A stretch of DNA of 64,000 nucleotides from Janibacter sp. Soil728 (GTDB lineage: Bacteria; Actinomycetota; Actinomycetes; Actinomycetales; Dermatophilaceae), in contig NZ_LMRZ01000004.1 in NCBI RefSeq assembly GCF_001428305.1, positions 696,446-760,445 of the forward strand. Reading direction: 5' to 3'. The translations under genes and the position numbers were made by a program. A model generated the notes under the pieces. It searched no databases and was not told where the DNA came from. It worked only from the letters and a program-made list of their open reading frames with translations. This document shows, piece after piece, positions 10,253 to 18,836 of the stretch. Each line of letters starts with the position of its first letter. Position 1 is the stretch's first letter.

Positions 10253-11052
10253 CGGGGTCCCCCCTTCGTCGTGAGGATCGTGGTGGGCACCGACGTCGGG
10301 GGAGAGTCGTCCTCGTCGTCGTGGTGGGCGTGCGCGTCGTCACCGGGCGAGAGCTGCTCCGGTGCCCCGTCGAAGCTGATGCCGCCGCCGCGCACGACGA
10401 CCGCGCGGGTGACGATCTCGGCCAGGGCGTCCAGCTCGTGGGTGACGATGACCAGGGTCGCGCCGCGCTCGACGAGACGGCGCATCACGGCGACGAGGAC
10501 CTGCTGGTGCCCGCGGTCGACGCCAGCGGTCGGCTCGTCCATGAGGAAGACCTCCGGTTCGCTGGCGAGGGCCCGCGCGATGAGGACGCGACGTTGCTGC
10601 CCGCCGGAGAGGGTCGCCACATCGTGCGACGCGAGGTCGCCCAGTCCCACGACCGCGAGCGACTCCTCGACCAAGGACCGGTCGGCGGCGGAGCGGCTGC
10701 GCCACGGCGCCCACCACGGCGTACGGACGGTGCGTCCCATGGTGACGATCTCGGCGGCCGTGGCGCGGACGGCAGACGCGAGGGTGTGGCGCTGCGGGAC
10801 ATACCCGATGCCGGCGCGCGCCTCGGCGCTGCCGGCCTCGTGGCCCAGGATCCGGGAGCTGCCGTCGTGCCGCTCGGCCAGCCCCAGCAAGCCCTTGACG
10901 AGAGTGGACTTGCCGGCGCCGTTGGGTCCGAGCACCGCGACGACCTCACCGCGGTGGACGGTGAGGTCGAGGCCGCTCACGACGGTGCGGTCTCCGTAGC
11001 CGAAGGCCGCTCCGGAGAGCTGGATGACGGGTGGGGTCGTGCTCAACTGCAC
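10249..11052 (-). CDS. znuC: Zinc ABC transporter ATP-binding protein
   Basis: A 267-residue ABC ATPase that powers zinc import. Walker A is GPNGAGKST, the signature is LSGGQQRR, and Walker B is VFLMDEPT, followed by the switch His in VTHELD. The C-terminus adds a short acidic and His tract (DDAHAHHDDEDD). The start used is GTG 11052, which overlaps the znuA end by 10 bases; an in-frame TTG at 11046 is an alternative. It is co-transcribed with znuA and znuB. Confidence 0.94.
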   Translation of the reverse strand: MQLSTTPPVIQLSGAAFGYGDRTVVSGLDLTVHRGEVVAVLGPNGAGKSTLVKGLLGLAERHDGSSRILGHEAGSAEARAGIGYVPQRHTLASAVRATAAEIVTMGRTVRTPWWAPWRSRSAADRSLVEESLAVVGLGDLASHDVATLSGGQQRRVLIARALASEPEVFLMDEPTAGVDRGHQQVLVAVMRRLVERGATLVIVTHELDALAEIVTRAVVVRGGGISFDGAPEQLSPGDDAHAHHDDEDDSPPTSVPTTILTTKGGPR

Positions 11053-11993
11053 CCCTGTCCCTTGCGGACGGTCGCCAGGTTGCTGCGCATGATCTCAACG
11101 TAGTCCGATCCGGCGGACTCGTCGGTCAGGCCCTCGATGGGGTCGAGCACGGCGACCTTGGCCCCGGAGTCGCGGGCGATGGTCTTGGCCACATCGGCAG
11201 GCACGAGGGTCTCGGCGTACACGGTGCCGATCTTCTCGTCCTTGACGTGCTTGATGAGGTCGGCGAGCGCGCTGGGGCTCGGCTCGCTGTCGGGGGAGAG
11301 GCCGCTCACCGACTCCTGGTGGAAGCCGTAGCGGTCGGCGAAGTAGCCGAAGGCCGAGTGCCCCGTCACGAGGTCCTCGCTGCGGCAGGTGCTCAGGCCC
11401 TGCTCGAGGTCCCGGTCGAGCGTGTCGAGCTCGGCCGTGAACGCCTTGGCATTGGCCCGGTAGTCGGCCGCGTGGTCCGGGTCGATCTCGGCGAACCGGT
11501 CGGCGATCGCGTCGACCACGTCGGCGTACCGCGTCGGGTCGAGCCAGAAGTGGGGGTCGACGCTGCCGTGGTCGTGGCCCTCGTGGTCGCCTCCTTCGCC
11601 CTCGCCCTCGCCCTCGTCCTCGTGCTGTGCCGGCTCGAGGTCGAGGCGGGCGAAGGGGGAGACGTCGAAGGCGGCGTCCCCGGCCTCCTTGGAGGCGTCG
11701 TCGACCGACGGCTGGAAGTCCTTGAGGTAGACCAGTGCGTCCGCCTTGGTCGCATCAAGGGTCTGCTTGGGGGTGAGCTCGAGGTCGTGGGGCTCGGCGC
11801 CCGGCTTGGTGAGGTTGGTGACGTCGACGTGGTCGCCGCCGACCTGCTGGGCGGCGTGCTGGAGAGGGTAGAAGCTCGTCGCGACCGACAGCCGCTCACC
11901 GCCACCGCTCCCACTGTCGCCGCTGCCGCTGCCGCAGCCGGTGAGGGCGAGGACGGCGGCCGAGACAGACAGGACGATGCGATTGATCTTCAT
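11043..11993 (-). CDS. znuA: Zinc-binding lipoprotein of ABC transporter
   Basis: A 316-residue cluster A-I solute-binding protein. The N-terminal signal ends in the lipobox LTGC, giving a lipid-anchored protein outside the membrane. Zinc ligands of the family are visible as [16 protein letters not shown] and the later [13 protein letters not shown]. An acidic His-rich loop ([20 protein letters not shown]) precedes DPHFW, the feature that separates zinc from manganese binders. ATG 11993 gives a normal lipoprotein signal; it lies inside Zur box 1 with no Shine-Dalgarno, so the mRNA is probably leaderless. It heads the operon. Confidence 0.94.
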   Translation of the reverse strand: MKINRIVLSVSAAVLALTGCGSGSGDSGSGGGERLSVATSFYPLQHAAQQVGGDHVDVTNLTKPGAEPHDLELTPKQTLDATKADALVYLKDFQPSVDDASKEAGDAAFDVSPFARLDLEPAQHEDEGEGEGEGGDHEGHDHGSVDPHFWLDPTRYADVVDAIADRFAEIDPDHAADYRANAKAFTAELDTLDRDLEQGLSTCRSEDLVTGHSAFGYFADRYGFHQESVSGLSPDSEPSPSALADLIKHVKDEKIGTVYAETLVPADVAKTIARDSGAKVAVLDPIEGLTDESAGSDYVEIMRSNLATVRKGQGCS

Positions 11994-12029
11994 GAGAACG
12001 ATTCTCACCAATGATGAGAACCGTTGTCA
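11993..12029 (-). promoter_or_regulatory. Two tandem Zur-like boxes over the znuA promoter
   Basis: Two 15-bp Fur-family palindromes, TGAGAACGATTCTCA (11993-12007) and TGAGAACCGTTGTCA (12015-12029), have centres 22 bp apart, about two helical turns. On the minus strand TTGACA (12030-12025) could be the -35 and GAGAAT (12006-12001) the -10, so each box covers one promoter element. The first box also includes the first base of the znuA start codon. Confidence 0.85.
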
Positions 12030-12039
12030 ACTCATGGGG

Positions 12040-12348
12040 TCAGCGGGGGAAGAGCTTGATCGCCGCCAGAGCGAGGACGAGCACGATCACGGCAGCTCGC
12101 ATGAGCACCTCGCTCGTCGTCAGGCGCGGCCAGCTGAGGGCCAGCATCCACAGCAGGAAGAGGACGACCAGCCCGAGCGGGATGGCACCCCACGGGCCGA
12201 GGAAGGCACCGACGAGCACGAGCAGGAAGACGGCGACGATCGGCACGAGCGGTGGCAGGTGCGCGAGGAACCGGGTCGCCGGCAGGCTGGCACGCTCGAA
12301 GGCATTGGTCGCGACGGGCTCGGGACGGGGCGTAGGACTGCTGGACAC
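12040..12348 (-). CDS. Small membrane protein, DUF6703-like
   Basis: A 102-residue protein with about 30 polar N-terminal residues rich in Pro, then two or three transmembrane helices (about 33-55, 56-73 and 84-100), ending AIKLFPR. It is divergent from glyS. Similar short proteins are conserved beside glyS in Actinobacteria; their function is unknown. GTG 12348 is the likely start because the conserved part ([12 protein letters not shown]) follows soon after. The long open frame that continues upstream opposite glyS is an artefact of high GC. Confidence 0.65.
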   Translation of the reverse strand: MSSSPTPRPEPVATNAFERASLPATRFLAHLPPLVPIVAVFLLVLVGAFLGPWGAIPLGLVVLFLLWMLALSWPRLTTSEVLMRAAVIVLVLALAAIKLFPR

Positions 12349-12395
12349 CCCCACAGGGTAGGCGGCCCGATGCGGTTGTCCGACGCAGTCCCGGA

Positions 12396-12401
12396 TAACC
12401 T
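12396..12401 (+). promoter_or_regulatory. -10 element (TAACCT) of glyS, leaderless type
   Basis: TAACCT lies seven bases before ATG 12409, and there is no Shine-Dalgarno between them. No glycine riboswitch or T-box fits in the 60-bp gap to the divergent gene. Confidence 0.55.
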
Positions 12402-12408
12402 CTCCCAC

Positions 12409-13815
<1,407 letters not shown>

Positions 13816-13819
13816 CCCG

Positions 13820-14569
13820 ATGAGCCGGACGGCCCAGCCGATCCGGCTGCTGCTCGTCCACGGCAGCCGCCTCAACGCGGCCGCGTGGATCCCGCTCGAG
13901 GAGGTCCTCCTCGGCCGCATCGTCTGCGATCACGTCGACCTGCCCGGGCACGGGCTGGCCAGCGGCGAGCCCTTCACGATGGCCGGAGCACTCGAGGTCG
14001 TCGGCGACGCGATCCGTTCCCTCGAGCCGGACCGGCACCGGGTCGTCCTCGCGGGGCACAGCCTCGGTGGCTATGTCGCGATGGACTGGGCCGCGCAGAA
14101 CCACGACGTCCTCGCCGGACTCGTGCTCATGGGGTCGACCGCCCAGCCCTCCTCGCGGCTCGCTGCCATCTACCGGGCCTTCGGCAGTGCCCTGCGCGCG
14201 GGCCTGGTGGACGAGCGGCGCGCCTCCTCGCTGATGGAGACCGACGCCGCCTCGCTGCGCCGGATCATCGGCGCGCGCACAGCGACAGCGGTCACCGAAC
14301 GGGGCCCGGGTCTGGCCGCCATCCCTGATGCGTGGGATGCCGTGATCGACGGCGTGGACCTCAGTGCGCTCAGCCGGATCGACGTCCCGATCCTCGCGAT
14401 CAACGGCGAGTTCGACCAGTTCCGGGTGGGCGAAGGGAGGGCCCGTCGCCTGCGTCAGGACCTCGAGATCGTCCACGTGGCCGGGGCCACGCACTTCGCG
14501 CCGATGACCCACCCGGCCCCGGTGGCCCGGGCCATCGCGGAGTTCGTCAGCTCCCTGCCGCCGAGCTGA
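13820..14569 (+). CDS. Alpha/beta hydrolase
   Basis: A 249-residue alpha/beta-fold hydrolase. An early HGSRLNAAAW forms the oxyanion region, GHSLGG carries the nucleophile Ser at about residue 76, INGEFDQF gives the acid, and AGATHFAPMTHP the His. The gene starts four bases after the glyS stop without its own promoter, so it is probably co-transcribed. The pocket cannot be read, so substrate is unknown; esterase or lactonase chemistry is typical for the family. Its stop abuts the convergent 14570-15103 gene. Confidence 0.8.
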   Translation: MSRTAQPIRLLLVHGSRLNAAAWIPLEEVLLGRIVCDHVDLPGHGLASGEPFTMAGALEVVGDAIRSLEPDRHRVVLAGHSLGGYVAMDWAAQNHDVLAGLVLMGSTAQPSSRLAAIYRAFGSALRAGLVDERRASSLMETDAASLRRIIGARTATAVTERGPGLAAIPDAWDAVIDGVDLSALSRIDVPILAINGEFDQFRVGEGRARRLRQDLEIVHVAGATHFAPMTHPAPVARAIAEFVSSLPPS

Positions 14570-15103
14570 TCAGGCCATGAACCGGCGCAGGGACTCGACG
14601 AGGTCCTGACGCGGGTGGGCGGGGTTGAGCTGCTCCACCGACAGGCGCCCGTGGAGGGCGTCGAGGCCCCCCGGGTCGCTGGACTGGAGGTGGAGGACCG
14701 GGTCCCAGGAGGCGTCGACGGAGCGGATCGCCGCGCGGGTCCGCTCGTCGTCGAGGGCATCGATCATGGCGCGGAAGCAGCCGCCCGAGCGGGCCCTCGC
14801 GTCGCCGAGCGCCGGATCACGCCGCAGCGCCTCCATCTGCCGGGTGACGGCCGCGACGGACGGCGCGGCCAGCCCCTCTGCCCACTCGCTCCAGCACCAT
14901 CGGAGGTACTCCTCGTCGGCGCCGGGCGCGAGGGCCGCCAGTCGCTCCTCCGTGTGTGCCATGGGCACGATGGTCATCGGGTCGCTGTCGGTGCCGAGGC
15001 ACACCGTGTAGAGGGTGGACCCGCGCCACGGACCGAGCGCGGCCGGCAGGTCGACGACGAGCGCCGCCACGAGGGACTCGGTCAGGCGGGCGAAGGGGGT
15101 CAC
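14570..15103 (-). CDS. Conserved hypothetical protein, 177 aa
   Basis: A soluble protein with no family I recognise. It is rich in Ala, Arg and Asp, with a central WCWSEWAEG and no signal peptide or membrane segment. GTG 15103 overlaps the upstream sulfurtransferase stop (GTGA), making it the last of a four-gene operon (17524 to 14570). The tight coupling suggests it works with the sulfurtransferase or the metal exporter, but nothing in the sequence shows how. Confidence 0.65.
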   Translation of the reverse strand: MTPFARLTESLVAALVVDLPAALGPWRGSTLYTVCLGTDSDPMTIVPMAHTEERLAALAPGADEEYLRWCWSEWAEGLAAPSVAAVTRQMEALRRDPALGDARARSGGCFRAMIDALDDERTRAAIRSVDASWDPVLHLQSSDPGGLDALHGRLSVEQLNPAHPRQDLVESLRRFMA

Positions 15104-15924
15104 TCGCCCGTGGCGACCGGTCGGCTCGGGTCGGTGATCCAGTCGCTCCAGCTGCCGACGTAGAGGTCGGCCTCGACCCCTGCCTCGTGCAGGGCCAGCG
15201 CAGTGTGGGCCGCGCTGATGCCGGAGCCGCAGTAGGTCCCGACGACGGTCACCTCGTCGATGTCCAGCTGGCCGAAGCGTGCCCGCAGCTCCTTGGCCGG
15301 GCGCAGTCGCCCGTCGTCGGTCACCAGCTCGGCCATCGGCACGTTGACCGCGCCGGGGATGTGCCCGGCGACGGGGTCGATGGGCTCGTCCTCCCCGCGG
15401 AAGCGCTCAGGGGAGCGGGCGTCGACGAGTACGCCGAGCTTGGCGGTGGCCGCCGCATCGTCAGCGTCCAGCGCGACGAGCTCGTCGGGGTCGAGGACGA
15501 CGTCACCCGGCTCCGGCTCGACCGGCTCGGTGCTCACCGGGCCACCCGCGGCCCGCCACGCGGCGAGCCCGCCATCGAGCACCAGGACCTCCTCGATGCC
15601 CGCCCAGCGCAGGACCCACCAGGCGCGGGCAGCGCCGAGGGAGGGCTGCTGGTCGTAGACGACGACGACGGAGTCGGTCTGGACACCGGCCGCGCGCAGC
15701 CCGTCCTGCAGCGTCTCCACATCGGGAAGGGGGTGTCGCCCCCCTTCGCCCGCGGGTCCGGCGAGCACGGTGTCGAGGTCGACGAAGGGAGCGCCCGGCA
15801 CGTGGCCGGCCGCGTAGAGCCCGGGGCCCTCACCGCTCAGCGTGTACTGCACGTCGAGGACGACGAGCTTGGGGTTGTTGGCGATCTCGTCCTGCAGGTC
15901 GGTGGGGGTGATCAGGGCACTCAC
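15100..15924 (-). CDS. Sulfurtransferase, two rhodanese domains
   Basis: A 274-residue tandem-rhodanese protein of the thiosulfate/3-mercaptopyruvate sulfurtransferase family, which moves a sulfane sulfur from donor to thiol acceptor. The N-terminal inactive domain has VYDQQPSLGAARAWWVLRWAG. The C-terminal domain carries the active Cys in TYCGSGISAAHTA. A loop of CGSG type leans toward mercaptopyruvate rather than thiosulfate, though this is weak evidence. GTG 15924 overlaps the CDF exporter stop, so the two are co-translated. Confidence 0.9.
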   Translation of the reverse strand: MSALITPTDLQDEIANNPKLVVLDVQYTLSGEGPGLYAAGHVPGAPFVDLDTVLAGPAGEGGRHPLPDVETLQDGLRAAGVQTDSVVVVYDQQPSLGAARAWWVLRWAGIEEVLVLDGGLAAWRAAGGPVSTEPVEPEPGDVVLDPDELVALDADDAAATAKLGVLVDARSPERFRGEDEPIDPVAGHIPGAVNVPMAELVTDDGRLRPAKELRARFGQLDIDEVTVVGTYCGSGISAAHTALALHEAGVEADLYVGSWSDWITDPSRPVATGE

Positions 15925-16880
15925 GGGGTCTCCTCGTGGTCGTCGGTCAGGGGTTGGATCGGGACCTCGTAGTCGCCGAAGTCGTCGTACGAGCGAGGGT
16001 CCTCGCGCGGCTCGATGTGGGTGGTGATCTCCAGGTCCTCGAACTCCTCCTGCAGCGAGCGTTCGACGTCCTCGACGACGTCGTGCGCCCGACGCACGGA
16101 CCACGAACCGGGGACGAGGACGTGCATCTCGGCGAAGGACAGGTGCCCGGCGCCGCGGGTGCGCAGGCCGTGGAAGTCGACATCGTCGGTGCGTCGCGCG
16201 TCGAGGGCAGCGGCGATCGCCGCATTGATCTCGGGGTCGAGTGCCTCGTCCATGAGGCCACGGCCCGACTCGCTGATGAGCTTCCACCCGGTCCAGATGA
16301 TGTTGAGTCCGACGAGCATGGCCACGAGGGGGTCGAGCCGGTCGATGCCGGTGACGACGACGAGGATGACGCCGACGATCACCCCGACGGAGGTCCACAC
16401 GTCGGTGAGCAGGTGCTGCCCGTCGGCGCGCAGCGTGATCGACCGGTGCCTGCGGCCGGCGCGCAGGAGCACGAAGGCGACGGCGCCGTTGATGATCGAG
16501 GCGACGACCGAGATCGCCAGGCCGATGCCGGCCTGCTCGATCGGCTGCGGGTCGAGCAGGCGGGTGATCGACTGCCAGATGATGAAGCTCGCGGCGACGA
16601 AGATCATGCCGCCCTCGATGGCGGCTGAGAAGTACTCCGCCTTGGTGTGGCCGTAGTGGTGGTTGTCGTCGGCTGCACGGGCCGCGACGCGCAGCGCGAT
16701 GAGCATGGCGATGGCCGCCACGAGGTTGACGATCGACTCGGCGGCGTCGGCCAGCAGGCCGACGGAGTCGGTGACGTACCAGGCGCCGGTCTTCAGGGCG
16801 ATGGTCGCCAGGGCAGCGGCGATCGACAGCCAGGCAAACTTCTCGAGACTGGTCCGGCTGGTCCGGGGGGAGGTGCTCAC
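15921..16880 (-). CDS. Cation diffusion facilitator metal exporter
   Basis: A 319-residue CDF transporter that exports divalent metals (Zn, Fe, Co or Mn) against protons. Six transmembrane helices occupy residues 12-215. Metal-site motifs are LLADAAESIVN in helix 2 and ADGQHLLTDVWTS in helix 5, the paired D/HxxxD sites. A cytoplasmic ferredoxin-like C-terminal domain (about 220-300) has FHGLRTRGAGHLSFAEMHV. The helix-2 D-E and helix-5 H-D set is typical of Zn/Fe exporters. GTG 16880 overlaps the upstream stop. It lies 4 kb from the zinc-import operon but is transcribed separately. Confidence 0.9.
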   Translation of the reverse strand: MSTSPRTSRTSLEKFAWLSIAAALATIALKTGAWYVTDSVGLLADAAESIVNLVAAIAMLIALRVAARAADDNHHYGHTKAEYFSAAIEGGMIFVAASFIIWQSITRLLDPQPIEQAGIGLAISVVASIINGAVAFVLLRAGRRHRSITLRADGQHLLTDVWTSVGVIVGVILVVVTGIDRLDPLVAMLVGLNIIWTGWKLISESGRGLMDEALDPEINAAIAAALDARRTDDVDFHGLRTRGAGHLSFAEMHVLVPGSWSVRRAHDVVEDVERSLQEEFEDLEITTHIEPREDPRSYDDFGDYEVPIQPLTDDHEETP

Positions 16881-17524
16881 GTGGTCAGCACGACCATCAC
16901 GACGACGATGAGCACGGGCGCGAGGATCAGCGCGAGCACCGCCCACCCGAGCGGCCGCCCGAGGTTGATCGTGGTCCCCATGCCCAGGCGCCTGCTGACG
17001 AGGACGTCCGGGTCGTCCGGGTTGGCGTAGACCAGGCCACCGAGCCGCCAGTGCTCGCGGTCCGGATCGCCCTCGAGCTCCCGGCGGCTCATCCTGACCG
17101 TGACGACCACGAACCACACCGTCGCGGCGAGGACGGCGACGAGGAAGGCCCACAGGACCCACGGGGCGGGCACGGCGTCGTCAGCGAGGTACTCGCTCAG
17201 GCACATCAGGCTCACCCCGCCCCCGATGGCGCAGCCGAGGGCCGCGAGCGGTGAACGGATGCCGGCGCCCTTGCCGGGGATGGCCAGGGCCAGGGCGAGC
17301 AGGACCACAGCGGACAGCTGGCCGATGACGAGCGGCCCGAGGACGGTGGCCCACGACTTGGTGCCGAAGGCGTCGGGTGCACCGGAGAAGCCGAAGTGCG
17401 TCGGGTAGCGCTCGGGCAGCGCGTCATAGCGCAGCACGCCGGTGACGACCGCTGCGACCCCGAGCGCGAGGCACAGCAGTGCCCACAGGAGGACGGGGCG
17501 AGTGCGAGGAGATGGCGAGTCCAC
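16877..17524 (-). CDS. Membrane protein with DUF1648 and DUF5808-like parts
   Basis: A 215-residue protein with a DUF1648-type first part: a membrane helix, then ALPERYPTHFGFSGAPDAFGTKS, as in SdpI-like proteins. Three more helices follow, then a YANPDDPDVLVSRRLGMG segment typical of DUF5808 and a last helix. Its role is unknown. GTG 17524 is supported by a GACAAT hexamer seven bases upstream (17537-17532), again a leaderless layout. It heads the operon with the CDF exporter, sulfurtransferase and hypothetical protein, and is divergent from dus. Confidence 0.75.
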   Translation of the reverse strand: MDSPSPRTRPVLLWALLCLALGVAAVVTGVLRYDALPERYPTHFGFSGAPDAFGTKSWATVLGPLVIGQLSAVVLLALALAIPGKGAGIRSPLAALGCAIGGGVSLMCLSEYLADDAVPAPWVLWAFLVAVLAATVWFVVVTVRMSRRELEGDPDREHWRLGGLVYANPDDPDVLVSRRLGMGTTINLGRPLGWAVLALILAPVLIVVVMVVLTT

Positions 17525-17573
17525 GTACGCGATTGTCCCTCCTCGCTTTCGCGGTGCGACACTGGGAGGCGCG

Positions 17574-18809
17574 ATGACCACCGAGACCCTTGCCCTCACC
17601 ACCCCGGCGACCACGGGGGAGCGCGTGCTGCCCCCCCTTCGCATCGGCCGGCACGTCATCGACTCACCGGTCGTCCTCGCGCCCATGGCCGGGATCACCA
17701 ACCGCGCCTTCCGCCGCCTGTGCCGCGAGGCGGGCGACGCCGGGCTTGCCGCGAGCGGTCTGAGCGGGGCCAGCAGCCTCTACGTCAACGAGATGGTGAC
17801 CTCCCGCGCGCTGGTCGAGCGGACGCCGGAGTCGATGCGCCTGATCGCCCACGACGAGGACGAGCGTCCGCGCAGCGTGCAGCTCTACAGCGTCGACCCC
17901 GCGACCACCGCCGCAGCCGTGCGCATGCTCGTCACCGAGGAGCGCGCCGACCACATCGACCTGAACTTCGGCTGCCCGGTCCCCAAGGTCACCCGCAAGG
18001 GGGGCGGCGCGGCGCTGCCGTGGAAGCGGGACCTCTTCCGCGCGATCGTCTCCGCCGCGGTCACCGAGGGGGCGAAGGGGGACATCCCCGTCACCATCAA
18101 GATGCGCGTGGGCATCGACGCGGAGCACCACACCTACCTCGAGGCCGCGATCGCGGCCGAGCAGGAGGGCGTCGCCGCCGTCGCCCTGCACGCGCGCACC
18201 GCGAGCCAGGCCTACTCCGGGACCGCGGACTGGTCACACATCAGGTTGCTCAAGGAGACCATCACGTCCGTGCCGGTCCTGGGCAACGGCGACATCTGGT
18301 CGGCCGAGGACGCGCTCGCGATGGTCGAGCAGACCGGCTGCGACGGCGTCGTGGTCGGTCGCGGGTGCCTGGGACGTCCGTGGCTCTTCGCCGATCTCGC
18401 GGCGGCCTTCGCCGGTACCGAGCTGCGCGTGCGCCCGACCCTCGGCGAGGTGACGGCCACGCTGCGGCGGCACGCCGAGCTGCTCACCGACTTCTACGAC
18501 GGCGACGAGCTGCGCGCCTGCCGCGACATCCGCAAGCACATCGCCTGGTACCTCAAGGGATTCCCCGCCGGGTCGACGGTGCGCAACCAGCTGGCGCTCG
18601 TCGACTCGCTCGCTGCGCTCGACCGGCTCATCGAGACGATGGACCCGACCAGCCCGTGGCCCGGCGACGCCGCCGAGGGCCAGCGAGGCCGCGCCGGATC
18701 GTCGCGCGTCGTGGCGCTGCCCGAGAACTGGCTGGCCTCGCAGGACCTCGACGAGGCGCAGCTGGCGACGATCGCCGCCGCCGAGCAGTCCGTCGCCGAC
18801 GGCGGCTGA
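17574..18809 (+). CDS. dus: tRNA-dihydrouridine synthase
   Basis: A 411-residue FMN enzyme of the Dus family that reduces uridine to dihydrouridine in the tRNA D-loop. The barrel starts with VVLAPMAGITNRAFRRLCREAG. The catalytic Cys is in LNFGCPVPKVTRKGGGAALPW, and HARTASQAYSGTADW and VVGRGCLGRPWLF bind FMN. ATG 17574 has GGGAGG upstream. It belongs to the DusB-like group usual in Actinobacteria. Confidence 0.94.
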   Translation: MTTETLALTTPATTGERVLPPLRIGRHVIDSPVVLAPMAGITNRAFRRLCREAGDAGLAASGLSGASSLYVNEMVTSRALVERTPESMRLIAHDEDERPRSVQLYSVDPATTAAAVRMLVTEERADHIDLNFGCPVPKVTRKGGGAALPWKRDLFRAIVSAAVTEGAKGDIPVTIKMRVGIDAEHHTYLEAAIAAEQEGVAAVALHARTASQAYSGTADWSHIRLLKETITSVPVLGNGDIWSAEDALAMVEQTGCDGVVVGRGCLGRPWLFADLAAAFAGTELRVRPTLGEVTATLRRHAELLTDFYDGDELRACRDIRKHIAWYLKGFPAGSTVRNQLALVDSLAALDRLIETMDPTSPWPGDAAEGQRGRAGSSRVVALPENWLASQDLDEAQLATIAAAEQSVADGG

Positions 18810-18836
18810 CTCCGGTCGATCGCGGGAGCGCTCAGG

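Noticed and set aside
12349-12408. Glycine riboswitch or T-box upstream of glyS
   Set aside because: Only 60 bp are available and the -10 lies seven bases before the start, leaving no room for a leader RNA.
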